The notes under the pieces were generated by a model. That model did no database searches, was not told the DNA's origin, and saw nothing but the letters and a program-made list of their open reading frames with translations. From the NCBI GenBank assembly GCA_902800025.1, contig CADCDA010000002.1:1-64000 (forward strand): 64,000 nucleotides of DNA, written 5' to 3'. A program made the translations under genes and the position numbers. The stretch's first letter is position 1. The number at the start of each line of letters is the position of its first letter. Shown here piece by piece: positions 49,898 through 59,795 of the stretch. Origin of the DNA: an uncultured Erysipelotrichaceae bacterium. Its GTDB lineage: Bacteria; Bacillota_I; Bacilli_A; RFN20; CAG-826.

Positions 49898-52591
49898 ATG
49901 GCCGAAAAAGAATTCAATCCAGTTAGTCCAAGAGTGGAACATATTGTTAAAGGACTTTTTATGGTCCTTTTTGCGGTTGTTGTCGCAATTAATGTTGGAA
50001 AGATTGGAAAAACTCTAGCGTTCCCATTTTTGTATTTATTTGGAGCGACATATTATTTGATGATGGCCTTTGTTGCTTTTGTCGGTGTTTATCGCACTTT
50101 TAGACATAAGAAATTAAAGATTAAAGATTTCAAAATTATTCTTGGATTATTTTTATTAACCCTTTCACTCGTGATTATTATTACCTACGCTTCCTTTAAA
50201 GGAACTGGTAAGACATTTAACAATGTAAAATTCGATGAAATCCTTGCGAGTTATAATTCTCAATTAGGTACTTATTATAGCGATAAAATCATCAATGTTT
50301 TTGATGGCTCTAACATATACGCCTGTGGATTAATTGGTATCCTCGTTGCGGGATTAACCGCTAACGATGTCATTATTTTATTTATCGGAATCATTTTATT
50401 TATCCTTGCTGCTTTGTGCTTATCTTGGTCAAAACTATTAATGCTTAAAAAGGACAAGAAAAGCAAAGAACAAAGAAAAGCGGAAAGAGAAGAAGCTAAA
50501 CGTAGATTCATTGAGCAACAAAGAATTGAAGAAGAAAATAACCCAGTTATCTCCACTCACGATGCTTCAATCTACCAAGAACCAATCGTTCACGATAATC
50601 AAATTCGTCCTGATCCGGTCTTTAACCGTGAATTAGAACCAGCCCCTATTGAAAGAGGCTATGAAAAAGATGACCGTCCATTTATTAATGAAAATAGTGG
50701 ATTCAACCAAGTGAATTCATCTTTAGATGAAATCTATGGTGGAAATGTTATAAAGAAAGAAGAAAATATCGGTTACACCGAATTTACTCCTTTAGTGTTT
50801 AATGGCAACGCTAATATCAATCCTTTTGAAAAATATAGTCAAGTTAAGCCTCAAGAGTCTGTAAAACAAGAAGAAGTTGTTGCTCCTGCTCCAATTGAAG
50901 AAGAAGAGGAAGAAATCAACTTAATTGAAGAAAGACCAATTGAACAAAATCCAGAAGAACATGTTATCGATGAAACTCTTGTGAAGATGCAGCCTCAATT
51001 CGTCGAACCAGTTGAGCAAAAAGTTGAAACCCCAGTTCAACAAGTTTCAGCCCCTATTAGTGAACCTGTAGTGGAAAAACCTAAGAAACGTGAAAGAGTA
51101 GTGTGGATTGCTCCTTCTACTGATCTTTTAATGAATTATGAAACTCAGGAAGCAAAAGAACTTAATGAAAGTGTTGCTAATGAGAGAGTAATTTTAATTA
51201 ACAAGACATTAAGTGATTTCAAGATTGGCGCGAGATGTATTGGTTACACAATTGGGCCAAGTATTACTAGATTTAATATTGAATACGACGCAAACGTCAC
51301 CGTTAAATCAGTTGAAAGATTAGATAAAGATATTTCTTTAAGATTAGGTGGAGTTGTTTCTAGATTTGCCGCGATTATTCCAGGAGAATCTTATTCTGGC
51401 TTAGAAGTTCCTAACGCCACAATTACAACTGTCGGCTTTAAAGATGTCTTTACTGCTCTACCAGATGTTAAGAAACATCCTTTAGCGGTTGCTTTCGGTA
51501 AAGATATTTCTGGTAATGTTATCGCGGCTGACTTTAATGAATTCCCACACCTACTTGTCGCTGGTACCACTGGAAGTGGTAAATCAATTTATGTTCACTC
51601 TATTATTTCAACTTTAATCATGAGAGTGTCTCCAGATGATCTAAAGATTGTTTTGGTGGACCCGAAGAAAGTTGAAATGACTAAATATCGTGATATGCCT
51701 CACTTATTATGTCCAATTATTACCGAAGCTGATAAAGCGAAAGTATGTTTACAAAAACTCGTTGAGGAAATGGAAAGAAGATACGCTTTATTCTCAACTA
51801 ACCCAGAGATTAGTGATATCAAAGGATATAATGCTTGGGCTAAAGAAAGTGGAGAAGACACTCTTCCATATATTATCGTCATCTTAGATGAATACGCTGA
51901 TTTAGTGGATAACTGTAAAGAAATCTCTCAACCAGTTGTTTCAATTGCGCAAAAAGCGAGAAGTGCTGGTATCCATTTACTTATTTCCACACAAAGACCA
52001 TCTACCAACGTTATTACTGGTGTTATTAAAGGCAACTTACCAACTCACGTCGCTTTAATGACTAGTAGCTATACCGATTCTATGACGATTATTGGTGAAG
52101 GTGGTGCTGAAGCCCTTTTAGGTAAAGGCGATATGCTTGTTCAATCACCTCTTGTTTCTCGTGTCGGTGTTACACGTCTACAAGGATGCTATGTTCAAAA
52201 CAAAGAAATTGTTCACATAGTGAACTATTTAAAAGAGCACTATGAAACATATTATGATGAAAACTATTTAGATTTAGTTGATCACTCTAAAGAACCAGCG
52301 ACTCCAGCTTTAGCGCCAGGAGAAGTTGAAAAAGAGAGTACTCAAGAAGAAGAAAATAAGTATCAATCCATTAAGGAATGGGTTATGAGCCAAGAATTCG
52401 TTTCTATGAGCAAGATTCAAAGAGAATGCTCTGTTGGCTTTAACCGCGCTGGAAGATTCTTCTCTAGATTACAAAAAGAAGGAGTGGTTGCAACTACTCA
52501 AGACGGCTCATCCAAAGGATGCAGAGTTCTTGTTCACGACAAATATTATGATGGTGATGATATCATCGGAAGTGATGAATTAATTGGATAA
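49898..52591 (+). CDS. DNA translocase FtsK/SpoIIIE
   Basis: This membrane-anchored ATPase pumps DNA during division or chromosome segregation. The 897-residue protein has an N-terminal membrane part with four hydrophobic segments (about 15-185), shorter than many homologues. A low-complexity linker rich in Glu, Pro and Val follows (about 190-400). Then comes the motor: Walker A GTTGSGKS near residue 556, Walker B VILDEYADLVD near 663, and STQRPS near 695. The C-terminal winged helix (gamma domain) that reads polar DNA sequences is present (SMSKIQRECSVGFNRAGRFFSRLQ, in part). Transcription appears leaderless. The pullulanase gene follows after 2 bases. Confidence 0.96.
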   Translation: MAEKEFNPVSPRVEHIVKGLFMVLFAVVVAINVGKIGKTLAFPFLYLFGATYYLMMAFVAFVGVYRTFRHKKLKIKDFKIILGLFLLTLSLVIIITYASFKGTGKTFNNVKFDEILASYNSQLGTYYSDKIINVFDGSNIYACGLIGILVAGLTANDVIILFIGIILFILAALCLSWSKLLMLKKDKKSKEQRKAEREEAKRRFIEQQRIEEENNPVISTHDASIYQEPIVHDNQIRPDPVFNRELEPAPIERGYEKDDRPFINENSGFNQVNSSLDEIYGGNVIKKEENIGYTEFTPLVFNGNANINPFEKYSQVKPQESVKQEEVVAPAPIEEEEEEINLIEERPIEQNPEEHVIDETLVKMQPQFVEPVEQKVETPVQQVSAPISEPVVEKPKKRERVVWIAPSTDLLMNYETQEAKELNESVANERVILINKTLSDFKIGARCIGYTIGPSITRFNIEYDANVTVKSVERLDKDISLRLGGVVSRFAAIIPGESYSGLEVPNATITTVGFKDVFTALPDVKKHPLAVAFGKDISGNVIAADFNEFPHLLVAGTTGSGKSIYVHSIISTLIMRVSPDDLKIVLVDPKKVEMTKYRDMPHLLCPIITEADKAKVCLQKLVEEMERRYALFSTNPEISDIKGYNAWAKESGEDTLPYIIVILDEYADLVDNCKEISQPVVSIAQKARSAGIHLLISTQRPSTNVITGVIKGNLPTHVALMTSSYTDSMTIIGEGGAEALLGKGDMLVQSPLVSRVGVTRLQGCYVQNKEIVHIVNYLKEHYETYYDENYLDLVDHSKEPATPALAPGEVEKESTQEEENKYQSIKEWVMSQEFVSMSKIQRECSVGFNRAGRFFSRLQKEGVVATTQDGSSKGCRVLVHDKYYDGDDIIGSDELIG

Positions 52592-52593
52592 TT

Positions 52594-54660
52594 ATGGAAA
52601 ATCAACTTATCAGTGCCTTTTTGTTAGAAAATAACCAAGTTGAAGTCAACTATGTAAGTGATGACATTCGCTCTGTTTCTTATACTTTTAGTAGAGATGG
52701 CGAAGTCTTTAGATTAAAGAAAATTTCTGAAACAGGCACGAATTCAATATATAAAGTCGTTTTTCAAAATGACACACCTTTAGAATTAGGTCATATTTAT
52801 AAACTAAAAACTAATGATGAAGAAGAAACGATTCTTCGACTTGATCGTTATGTAGCGTCTAAAGAGTTTGATGACTTATATGCCTATGAAGGAAGATTAG
52901 GAATCAAATATTCAAAAGAAGAAACTTCTTTTAAGCTCTGGTCCCCAATCAGTGAAAAAGTTTATCTCAAACTTGAAAAGAGCGATAACAACTTTGTTCT
53001 TGTTCCGATGAAAAGACAAGAAAAGGGAGTTTATAAAGTTTCTGTTAAAGGTGATTTATTCAACAAAAAATATCGCTTTGTTATTTATCAAAATAACATC
53101 CAAAAAGAAATTAATGATCCATATGGTGTAGCGGTATCTGCTAATAGTGAGCATTCGGTTGTTATCGATATTAACGATATTAAAAATATGGGGACAGTAA
53201 CTCCAACAACCGAAATCAAAAAACCAGTTAACTCAATTATTTATGAACTTCATATTCGCGATTTCACCGAAGGTGATAAAAGTATTGTTAATAAAGGGAC
53301 ATATTTAGGTTTATTAAATAAAATCGACTACTTAAAGAAACTTGGTATTACCCACGTTCAACTTTTACCAGTAATCGATTTTGATGCGGTTGATGATTTT
53401 AATAAATCAACTTATAACTGGGGTTATAATCCAATTTCTTTCTTCGCTTTAGAAGGAAGCTATTCTCAATATCCAGAAGACGCTTTAGCGAGACTTATCG
53501 AATTTAAAACTTTAGTTAATGAACTTCATAAGAATGATATTCGGGTGGTCATGGATGTTGTTTATAATCATTTATATGATTATATTACCACTGATTTCCA
53601 AAAGAATATCCCTTATTATTATTTCCGTAGAGCAGGCAAGAAAATGGCTAATGCTTCTGGATGTGGAAATGATATCGCCAGTGAAAGAAAGATGGTTCGT
53701 AGAATCATCTGTGATTCGATTAGATATTTCTTTGAAGTCTTTGATGTTGATGGCTTTAGATTTGACTTATTAGGTTTAATTGATATCGATACCAGTCGAG
53801 AAATCATTAAGATTAGAAACGAAGTTAAAAAAGACGCTCTTTTATATGGCGAAGGCTGGAATATGGGTGTCGAATTAAAAGCAGAACAAAAAACTTCACT
53901 TGATAACGCACATCAAATTCCAGAGATGGGATTCTTCAATGATAAATTTAGAGATGTTGTTAAAGGTTCAACTTTTGACCATTTATCTCCAGGCTATATT
54001 TTAGGAAACAAAAACATTCACTTTGATATCGAAGATGTTCTTTTTGGAACAATGTTATCAAGAAGATTTGATTCATTTAATCAATCGATCAACTATGTTG
54101 AATGTCACGACAATCAAACCTTGTTTGATAAGGTGTCATATTTTGATGAATCTATTGATGTTTGTCTTAAACGCGTAAAGCTTGCAAATATCATTACTTT
54201 ATTCTCCTTTGGAGTTCCTTTCATCCATATGGGACAAGAAATTGGTTTATCTAAACAGTTATTAGATAACACCTATAATGTTCCAAAGATTAACAATATG
54301 GATTGGAAACTCGTCAAAGAACGCGAGACTATGGTGAATATCCTCGCTGATGCGATCAAAGTTAGAAAACTCCTATCTTTTGAAGGAATTGATAATCCCG
54401 ATGATATCGGTGATTCAGTAACTGTGGAACATTTAGAGAACGGTTTACTTGTTATTAGAGTTAAAAACGAAGTTTTGATTACCGATAAGAACGCGAAAGA
54501 AGCAATCTTTATCATTAATCCAACCGAAGAAAAGGTGACGTTTGATCTTGAAAGCGATTACTATTTATATTTCTCATCTTCTTCAGGCTTAGTAACTACA
54601 AAGACTTATTTCAAAGATCTTTTAGTTCCAGGCTTATGTTTTGAGGTATTCATGAAATAA
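52594..54660 (+). CDS. pulA: Type I pullulanase (GH13)
   Basis: This debranching enzyme hydrolyses alpha-1,6 links in glycogen, pullulan or limit dextrins. The 688 residues begin with a CBM48-like domain (about 90-190, FKLWSPISEKVYLKL). The GH13 catalytic barrel has the type I signature YNWGYNP (about 272-278), DVVYNH, FRFDLLG (nucleophile Asp near 389), LYGEGWN (acid Glu near 419) and ECHDN (Asp near 505). A short beta domain ends it. No signal peptide is present, so it works on intracellular glycogen or imported dextrins. It starts 2 bases after ftsK and is followed 1 base later by plsC, so the three are probably one transcript. Confidence 0.95.
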   Translation: MENQLISAFLLENNQVEVNYVSDDIRSVSYTFSRDGEVFRLKKISETGTNSIYKVVFQNDTPLELGHIYKLKTNDEEETILRLDRYVASKEFDDLYAYEGRLGIKYSKEETSFKLWSPISEKVYLKLEKSDNNFVLVPMKRQEKGVYKVSVKGDLFNKKYRFVIYQNNIQKEINDPYGVAVSANSEHSVVIDINDIKNMGTVTPTTEIKKPVNSIIYELHIRDFTEGDKSIVNKGTYLGLLNKIDYLKKLGITHVQLLPVIDFDAVDDFNKSTYNWGYNPISFFALEGSYSQYPEDALARLIEFKTLVNELHKNDIRVVMDVVYNHLYDYITTDFQKNIPYYYFRRAGKKMANASGCGNDIASERKMVRRIICDSIRYFFEVFDVDGFRFDLLGLIDIDTSREIIKIRNEVKKDALLYGEGWNMGVELKAEQKTSLDNAHQIPEMGFFNDKFRDVVKGSTFDHLSPGYILGNKNIHFDIEDVLFGTMLSRRFDSFNQSINYVECHDNQTLFDKVSYFDESIDVCLKRVKLANIITLFSFGVPFIHMGQEIGLSKQLLDNTYNVPKINNMDWKLVKERETMVNILADAIKVRKLLSFEGIDNPDDIGDSVTVEHLENGLLVIRVKNEVLITDKNAKEAIFIINPTEEKVTFDLESDYYLYFSSSSGLVTTKTYFKDLLVPGLCFEVFMK

Positions 54661-54661
54661 T

Positions 54662-55447
54662 ATGTGGCATATCATTAGAGCAGCTTTACTAATTGCACCA
54701 ACTTTAATCTACGATTATTTCGCATGGATTTTAAAATACTCAAAGCATCCAGAAAAATATCCAATTACGAAAAGATATGATAAAACTCGTAAACTCATTA
54801 GAAAAGTGAACAAGTTATTAAAACTTGATGTTCATATTGAAGGCTTAGAAAATCGCCCAGAAGGAGTGGCATGTTATTTTGTTAATCACCTCGCTGCAGT
54901 CGATCCTCTTTTGCTTTTCGAAGCAATGGATACTCCAACTGCCTTTTTAGCGAAGATTGAAATTAAAAAGATGCCATTTGTGGGACGTATTTTTACCGCA
55001 GAGAATGGTTTGTTTTTAAAACGTGATGATTTAAAGCAACAGCTTAAAGTAATGATGAAAGTCGAAGCTTCATTAAAAAACAAAGAATGTAACTGGGCCA
55101 TTTATCCAGAAGGTACAAGAAATAAAGACCCGATGAATACATTGCTTACTTTCCATAAAGGGACTTTCCGTCCTGCTGTTAAGGCTAATGTTCCTTTAGT
55201 CCCAGTTGTGTCTTATGGTTCTTTTAGAGTGTTAAACATGAAACACAACTATAAAAAATATCCTACATATGTTAAATTCTTGAAACCGATTTATCCAGAG
55301 GAATATGAAGGAAAAACCACCGATGAAATCGCTGTGATGGTGCAATCGAGAATTCAAAAAGAGGTCAGCTTTATCGCTAAACCTCTCGATCATAAACGCA
55401 TGAGTGAACTCGGTGATAAATATTACCGTTTCAATTCAATTAAGTAA
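54662..55447 (+). CDS. plsC: 1-acyl-sn-glycerol-3-phosphate acyltransferase
   Basis: This membrane-associated enzyme makes phosphatidic acid from lysophosphatidic acid and an acyl donor. The 261-residue protein starts with a hydrophobic anchor (about 1-20). The HX4D catalytic box is NHLAAVD (about 74-80). GRIFTAENGLFLKRDD follows near residue 102, and IYPEGTRNKDP (about 147-157) is the phosphate-binding motif. HKGTFRPAVKANVPLVPV completes the fold. It is of standard length, unlike the zinc-ribbon version at 7076, and is the more likely housekeeping PlsC. It is convergent with the methyltransferase gene, with no gap. Confidence 0.93.
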   Translation: MWHIIRAALLIAPTLIYDYFAWILKYSKHPEKYPITKRYDKTRKLIRKVNKLLKLDVHIEGLENRPEGVACYFVNHLAAVDPLLLFEAMDTPTAFLAKIEIKKMPFVGRIFTAENGLFLKRDDLKQQLKVMMKVEASLKNKECNWAIYPEGTRNKDPMNTLLTFHKGTFRPAVKANVPLVPVVSYGSFRVLNMKHNYKKYPTYVKFLKPIYPEEYEGKTTDEIAVMVQSRIQKEVSFIAKPLDHKRMSELGDKYYRFNSIK

Positions 55448-56728
55448 TTAGTATTTTCTTCTAAGACCTTTTGGATAATAGTTCTTAATAACTGTTCCAT
55501 CGGTCTTGGCAATATCAATAGGATTATCGTGGTATGTTAGTAAGACATACCCTTTATTTTTGTTTACTTTGTTTAATTGATTTCCTTCTAAATATAGTTT
55601 TAATTCTTCTAAAGATAACTCGATTGATGGGAATTCATTTTTGGATAAAGTTCTTGCGTAATGAAGGTCATATTTAAAGATTCCTTTACGCTCTTCTCCG
55701 ACCTTGACTCCATAGCGAACAACACGTAATCCTTTAGTGTCAATCATGCTACTAATTGCGAATAAAGTGTCACCGTATTTTTTAATGTCATACCCTTTAT
55801 AGGAGTCGACAAATTCGAACTTAACTTTGTTATCGTTTTTAAATTTGGATACATTACTCGTCCCTGGCTTACGAATGTGACAGATGTATTGACCTTCTCC
55901 GTTAAACATAGAAGGAAGGAGTCTAACTCCAAGAGGTTTCTTTTTATTAACATATCCATCTTTAAGATTAATTGGTTCAACTTGGGCATCACTATTTAAA
56001 AGAAGATATTCAATTACTTCTTCATCTTCCTCTATTGAATAACTACATGTTGAATAAGAGAGTAATCCACCTTCCTTAAGCATCTTATAAGCGTAAGAAA
56101 TAAGCTCTTTTTGTATTTCGGCAAATTTATATACTTTATTGATTGACCAATCTTCTTTCATTAAAGAGTTTTTTCTAAACATTCCGCTTCCTGAACAAGG
56201 GGCGTCTAAAAAAATTTTGTCAAACGTTCCTAAATAGTGATGATAAATGTCTTTGAAGTCGTTATTAGTCACCAAAATGTTTCTTAAGCCAAGGCGTTCA
56301 GAATTAGAAGCGATAATTGAAGCCCTTGAGCTAGATAAATCGTTAGAAATAATTAACCCATTTCCGTGCATCTTTAAAGAAGCTTGAACGCTTTTTCCTC
56401 CAGGGGCAGCGCATAAATCTAAAACGCAATCTGTATCCTTAAAATCAATAATAGAGGAAACAATCATCGCACTTGGTTCTTGTAGATAATAGTAACCAAG
56501 TTCGTGATAATAATGTTTCCCTAATGGGTACTCATTTTTGTCATATATATAAGCGTGATTCACATATGGATGCTTCTTGACATGTGGGAATTCTTTTAGG
56601 AATTCTTCATCGCTTATTTTATTCGTGTTTAAAAGCACCGCGTGCTCATCTTCTAAGTCGAGTGACTCATAGAGCTTAATCGCGTCTTCTTCTGGTAACG
56701 AATTTTTTAAATGTTCAAGAAAGTCCAT
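55448..56728 (-). CDS. RsmF/RsmB-type RNA m5C methyltransferase
   Basis: The 426-residue SAM-dependent enzyme methylates cytosine-5 in rRNA or tRNA. Motifs are DLCAAPGGKSVQA (SAM binding, about 102-114), LDAPCSGSGMFRK (motif IV Cys, about 178-190) and YSTCSYSIEEDEE (motif VI catalytic Cys, about 225-237). The N-terminal part is short, and a C-terminal extension of about 170 residues resembles the PUA/RNA-binding end of RsmF. From the ATG at 56728 a TATAAT lies 6 bases upstream on the minus strand, so I prefer it over the ATG at 56773. Whether the target is 16S rRNA C1407 or tRNA cannot be decided. Confidence 0.9.
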   Translation of the reverse strand: MDFLEHLKNSLPEEDAIKLYESLDLEDEHAVLLNTNKISDEEFLKEFPHVKKHPYVNHAYIYDKNEYPLGKHYYHELGYYYLQEPSAMIVSSIIDFKDTDCVLDLCAAPGGKSVQASLKMHGNGLIISNDLSSSRASIIASNSERLGLRNILVTNNDFKDIYHHYLGTFDKIFLDAPCSGSGMFRKNSLMKEDWSINKVYKFAEIQKELISYAYKMLKEGGLLSYSTCSYSIEEDEEVIEYLLLNSDAQVEPINLKDGYVNKKKPLGVRLLPSMFNGEGQYICHIRKPGTSNVSKFKNDNKVKFEFVDSYKGYDIKKYGDTLFAISSMIDTKGLRVVRYGVKVGEERKGIFKYDLHYARTLSKNEFPSIELSLEELKLYLEGNQLNKVNKNKGYVLLTYHDNPIDIAKTDGTVIKNYYPKGLRRKY

Positions 56729-56734
56729 AAACCA

Positions 56735-56740
56735 ATTATA
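56735..56740 (-). promoter_or_regulatory. -10 box, leaderless promoter of the m5C methylase
   Basis: TATAAT on the minus strand (complement of ATTATA), then TGGTTT and the ATG at 56728. This is the third exact TATAAT-N6-ATG case. Confidence 0.6.
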
Positions 56741-56808
56741 TACGGAATACAAAAATAAATGTATAAAATACATTGTTTTGTGGTAACATATATACGAGGT
56801 TTTTACAT

Positions 56809-58116
56809 ATGAGAATGGTAGATTTAATAATCAAAAAACGTGATGGCCACGAATTAAGTGATGAAGAAATCAAATTTTGGATCGATGGCTATGTGAAAGG
56901 TGAAATCCCTGATTATCAATCAAGTGCGATGAACATGGCGATTTTATTCCGCGGAATGAATAAAAGAGAAATCGCCTCTTTAACTGACCATATGGAACAT
57001 AGTGGTGAAATTATTGATTTAAGTGATATCGCTGGTATTAAAGTTGATAAACACTCCACAGGTGGAGTTGGTGATAAAACATCTTTGGTTCTTGGACCAA
57101 TGGTTGCTGCTTGTGGTGGCAAACTCGCCAAAATGAGTGGTAGAGGATTAGGCCACACTGGTGGAACGCTTGATAAACTCGAATCCATTCCAGGAATGTC
57201 TATTGCTAAAACCAAAGAAGAAATGGTGGAACAAGTTAATAAAATTGGTATCGCCATTATTGGACAAACCGCTTCTTTAGTTCCAGCAGATAAAAAACTA
57301 TACGCTCTTAGAGATGTTACAGGAACCGTTGAATCTATCCCATTAATCGCTGCTAGTGTTATGAGCAAGAAACTCGCTAGTGGTACAGATGCCATTTTAT
57401 TAGATGTCACTGTTGGTGAAGGTGCCTTTATGAAAAACATGGATAGTGCTTTTGAATTAGCAAGAACCATGGTTGATATTGGTAAATCTCTTAAAAGAGA
57501 TACAGTCGCTGTTCTCTCTGATATGAGCGAGCCTTTAGGCTTTGCGGTTGGTAACAACTTAGAAGTTAAAGAAGCAATCGCATCATTACATGGTGAAGGA
57601 CCAGAAGATTTAATGGATCTCTGCTATACTTCAGGAAGTATCATGCTTGTTCAATCCAAGATTTGTAAGGACTTACAAGAAGCAAGAGAAAAACTTCACG
57701 AAGTTGTTTATAATGGAAAAGCCTTTGAAAAGCTTTGCTTAATGGTCGAAGCTCAAGGTGGAGATGTTGAATATATTAAACATCCTGAAAAATTTGAAGT
57801 TTCAAAGAATATTATTGAAATTAGAAGCGAAGCTGATGGATATATCAAAGAGATTAACGCTCTTGATATCGGTATTAGCGCGATGAAACTTGGCGCTGGT
57901 AGAGAAACTCTTGAAGATACAATCGATATGAGCGCTGGTATTGTTTTAGCAAATAAGATTGGTGCTAAAGTTGCTAAAGGTGATCTCTTATGCACTGTTT
58001 ATACAAATAAACCAGAAGAAGAATTTCTTCCTGTTCTTGATGAAATCAAGTCAGCCTATAAATTCACTGATGAACCAGTGAAGATTCTTCCAGTTATTAG
58101 AGAAGTTGTTAGATAA
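56809..58116 (+). CDS. pdp: Pyrimidine-nucleoside phosphorylase
   Basis: This salvage enzyme splits uridine, thymidine or deoxyuridine with phosphate. The 435-residue protein matches the family throughout: MVDLIIKKRDGHELSDEEI at the start, KVDKHSTGGVGDKTSLVL (about 79-96) and the signature SGRGLGHTGGTLDKLESIPG (about 111-130). The C-terminal domain contains GAGRETLEDTIDMSAGIVL. The ATG at 56809 follows ACGAGG at 8 bases; an earlier in-frame start at 56773 lacks a site. It heads a coupled cluster with dtd and mnmA: its stop overlaps dtd. Confidence 0.95.
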   Translation: MRMVDLIIKKRDGHELSDEEIKFWIDGYVKGEIPDYQSSAMNMAILFRGMNKREIASLTDHMEHSGEIIDLSDIAGIKVDKHSTGGVGDKTSLVLGPMVAACGGKLAKMSGRGLGHTGGTLDKLESIPGMSIAKTKEEMVEQVNKIGIAIIGQTASLVPADKKLYALRDVTGTVESIPLIAASVMSKKLASGTDAILLDVTVGEGAFMKNMDSAFELARTMVDIGKSLKRDTVAVLSDMSEPLGFAVGNNLEVKEAIASLHGEGPEDLMDLCYTSGSIMLVQSKICKDLQEAREKLHEVVYNGKAFEKLCLMVEAQGGDVEYIKHPEKFEVSKNIIEIRSEADGYIKEINALDIGISAMKLGAGRETLEDTIDMSAGIVLANKIGAKVAKGDLLCTVYTNKPEEEFLPVLDEIKSAYKFTDEPVKILPVIREVVR

Positions 58117-58568
58117 TGAAAGTTGTATTACAAACTGTTAAAGAAGCTCATGTAAATATATTAGGGAAGACCGTTGGAAGTATTTCTAACGGTTACCTTT
58201 TACTTGTTGCCTTCACTGATGGAGATGATGAAGAAATAGTCAATCGCATGATTGATAAGATTCTTAAACTCCGTGTTTTTGCAGACGAGAATAGAAATAT
58301 CAACCTTTCACTTTTTGATGTGAAAGGAAATATCCTTTCTGTTAGTCAATTCACTTTATATGCGAACACGAAAGGTGGTCGTAGACCTTCCTTTACTGAT
58401 GCGATGAGACCACATGAAGCTGAAGTTTTATATGATTATTTCAATAAGCAATTAGAACATGTTTCTGGTTTAAATATCGCAACTGGTGTTTTTGGTGCGG
58501 ATATGGAAGTTTATTCTATCAATGATGGTCCATTCACTTTAGTGCTTGATAGTAAGGAATTATTCTAG
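58116..58568 (+). CDS. dtd: D-aminoacyl-tRNA deacylase
   Basis: DTD removes D-amino acids, and misplaced glycine, from tRNA. The 150-residue protein has SQFTLYANT (about 84-92), which carries the essential Ser-Gln-x-x-Thr motif. GRRPSFTDAM (about 96-105) and the cross-subunit Gly-Pro-like element near NDGPFTLVLDS at the end are also present. Length is normal. It overlaps pdp by one base, and mnmA starts at its stop codon. There is no specific functional link to pdp beyond co-transcription. Confidence 0.95.
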   Translation: MKVVLQTVKEAHVNILGKTVGSISNGYLLLVAFTDGDDEEIVNRMIDKILKLRVFADENRNINLSLFDVKGNILSVSQFTLYANTKGGRRPSFTDAMRPHEAEVLYDYFNKQLEHVSGLNIATGVFGADMEVYSINDGPFTLVLDSKELF

Positions 58569-59699
58569 ATGAAAATATTAGTTGGACTTTCTGGTGGTGT
58601 TGATAGCGCAGTAGCGGCGTATCTATTAAAAAAAGATGGATATGACGTTAGTGCTTGTTTTATGCGTAACTGGGATAGCCTCGCTAATAATGATTATTTA
58701 GGAAATCCAAACATCAATAATAGTCAATGCCCTCAAGAAGCGGACTGGGATGACGCAGTTAAAGTTGCTCAGAAATTAGATATCCCTTTATTAAGAATTG
58801 ACTTTATCAAAGAATACTGGGATGACGTCTTTTCATATCTAATAAAAGAATATGAAGTTGGTAGAACTCCAAACCCAGATATTTTCTGTAATAAATATAT
58901 TAAATTCGATGCTTTCTTGAAGTTCGCTAAAGAAAAAGGCTTTGATATGATTGCCATGGGACATTACGCAAAGCGAGTTGATAAAGATGGCGTTAGTTAT
59001 CTTTGTAAATCATTTGATCAAAACAAAGATCAAACTTATTTCCTTTCCCAAATCTCTCAAGACCAATTAAAATACGCGTTATTTCCGTTAGGGGATATCG
59101 ATAAAAAAGAGGTTAGAAAAATCGCTCATGATTTGAACCTAGAAATCGCTGATAAAAAAGACTCAACTGGAGTGTGCTTTATCGGTGAAAGAAACTTCAA
59201 AGAATTTTTAAAAAATTATATTCCTGCTAAAAAAGGAAAGATTATTGATATCGACACAAATAGAACAATTGGATATCACGAAGGCGTGATGTATTACACA
59301 ATTGGACAAAGAAAAGGCTTAGGTATTGGTGGAATTGCTAATGAAGAAGCTAAAGGCTGGTTTATTGTTAAAAAAGATGTAAGAAATAATATATTATTTG
59401 TCGCTAGCGGTGGAGAAAGCGATCGCTTGAATTCAGATAGTTGTTTAGTTACTAATCTTAACTTCATTAGTGGTAAACCAAAAGAAGGGCAACATATCTA
59501 CGCTAAATTTAGATATCGTCAACAAGATAATGGAGTAGTTATTCACTTTGTTAATGATGATACAGTAAGACTTGATTTCGATTCTCCTTATAAAGCAGTA
59601 ACTCCTGGTCAAGCAGCGGTGTTTTATGATGGCGATATATGTTTAGGAGGAGGGTTAATTCACTCCACCTATTACAAAGGAAAAAGAACTGATTTATAA
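58569..59699 (+). CDS. mnmA: tRNA-specific 2-thiouridylase MnmA
   Basis: MnmA thiolates U34 of Lys, Glu and Gln tRNAs. The 376-residue protein has the PP-loop GLSGGVDSAVAAYLL (about 5-19). FMRNWDS follows, with a Cys in DIFCNKYIKFD (near 103). The catalytic Cys is in STGVCFIGERNF (near 200). DKDQTYFLSQ-type sequence is recognisable in NKDQTYFLSQIS. The C-terminal domain with YTIGQRKGLGIGG and a beta barrel completes it. It starts directly after the dtd stop, and a terminator lies 10 bases past its end. All catalytic residues appear intact. Confidence 0.97.
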   Translation: MKILVGLSGGVDSAVAAYLLKKDGYDVSACFMRNWDSLANNDYLGNPNINNSQCPQEADWDDAVKVAQKLDIPLLRIDFIKEYWDDVFSYLIKEYEVGRTPNPDIFCNKYIKFDAFLKFAKEKGFDMIAMGHYAKRVDKDGVSYLCKSFDQNKDQTYFLSQISQDQLKYALFPLGDIDKKEVRKIAHDLNLEIADKKDSTGVCFIGERNFKEFLKNYIPAKKGKIIDIDTNRTIGYHEGVMYYTIGQRKGLGIGGIANEEAKGWFIVKKDVRNNILFVASGGESDRLNSDSCLVTNLNFISGKPKEGQHIYAKFRYRQQDNGVVIHFVNDDTVRLDFDSPYKAVTPGQAAVFYDGDICLGGGLIHSTYYKGKRTDL

Positions 59700-59709
59700 A
59701 ATTGATATG

Positions 59710-59734
59710 AGCCTCGAAATGAGGCTTTTATTTT
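59710..59734 (+). terminator. Terminator of the pdp-dtd-mnmA operon
   Basis: AGCCTC (59710-59715), GAAAT, GAGGCT (59721-59726), then TTTATTTT. Confidence 0.88.
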
Positions 59735-59795
59735 AAAAATAATGTTTCCTTAAAAGATTATTATTTGTAATAATAGTGATTGAGGTATTACGCAT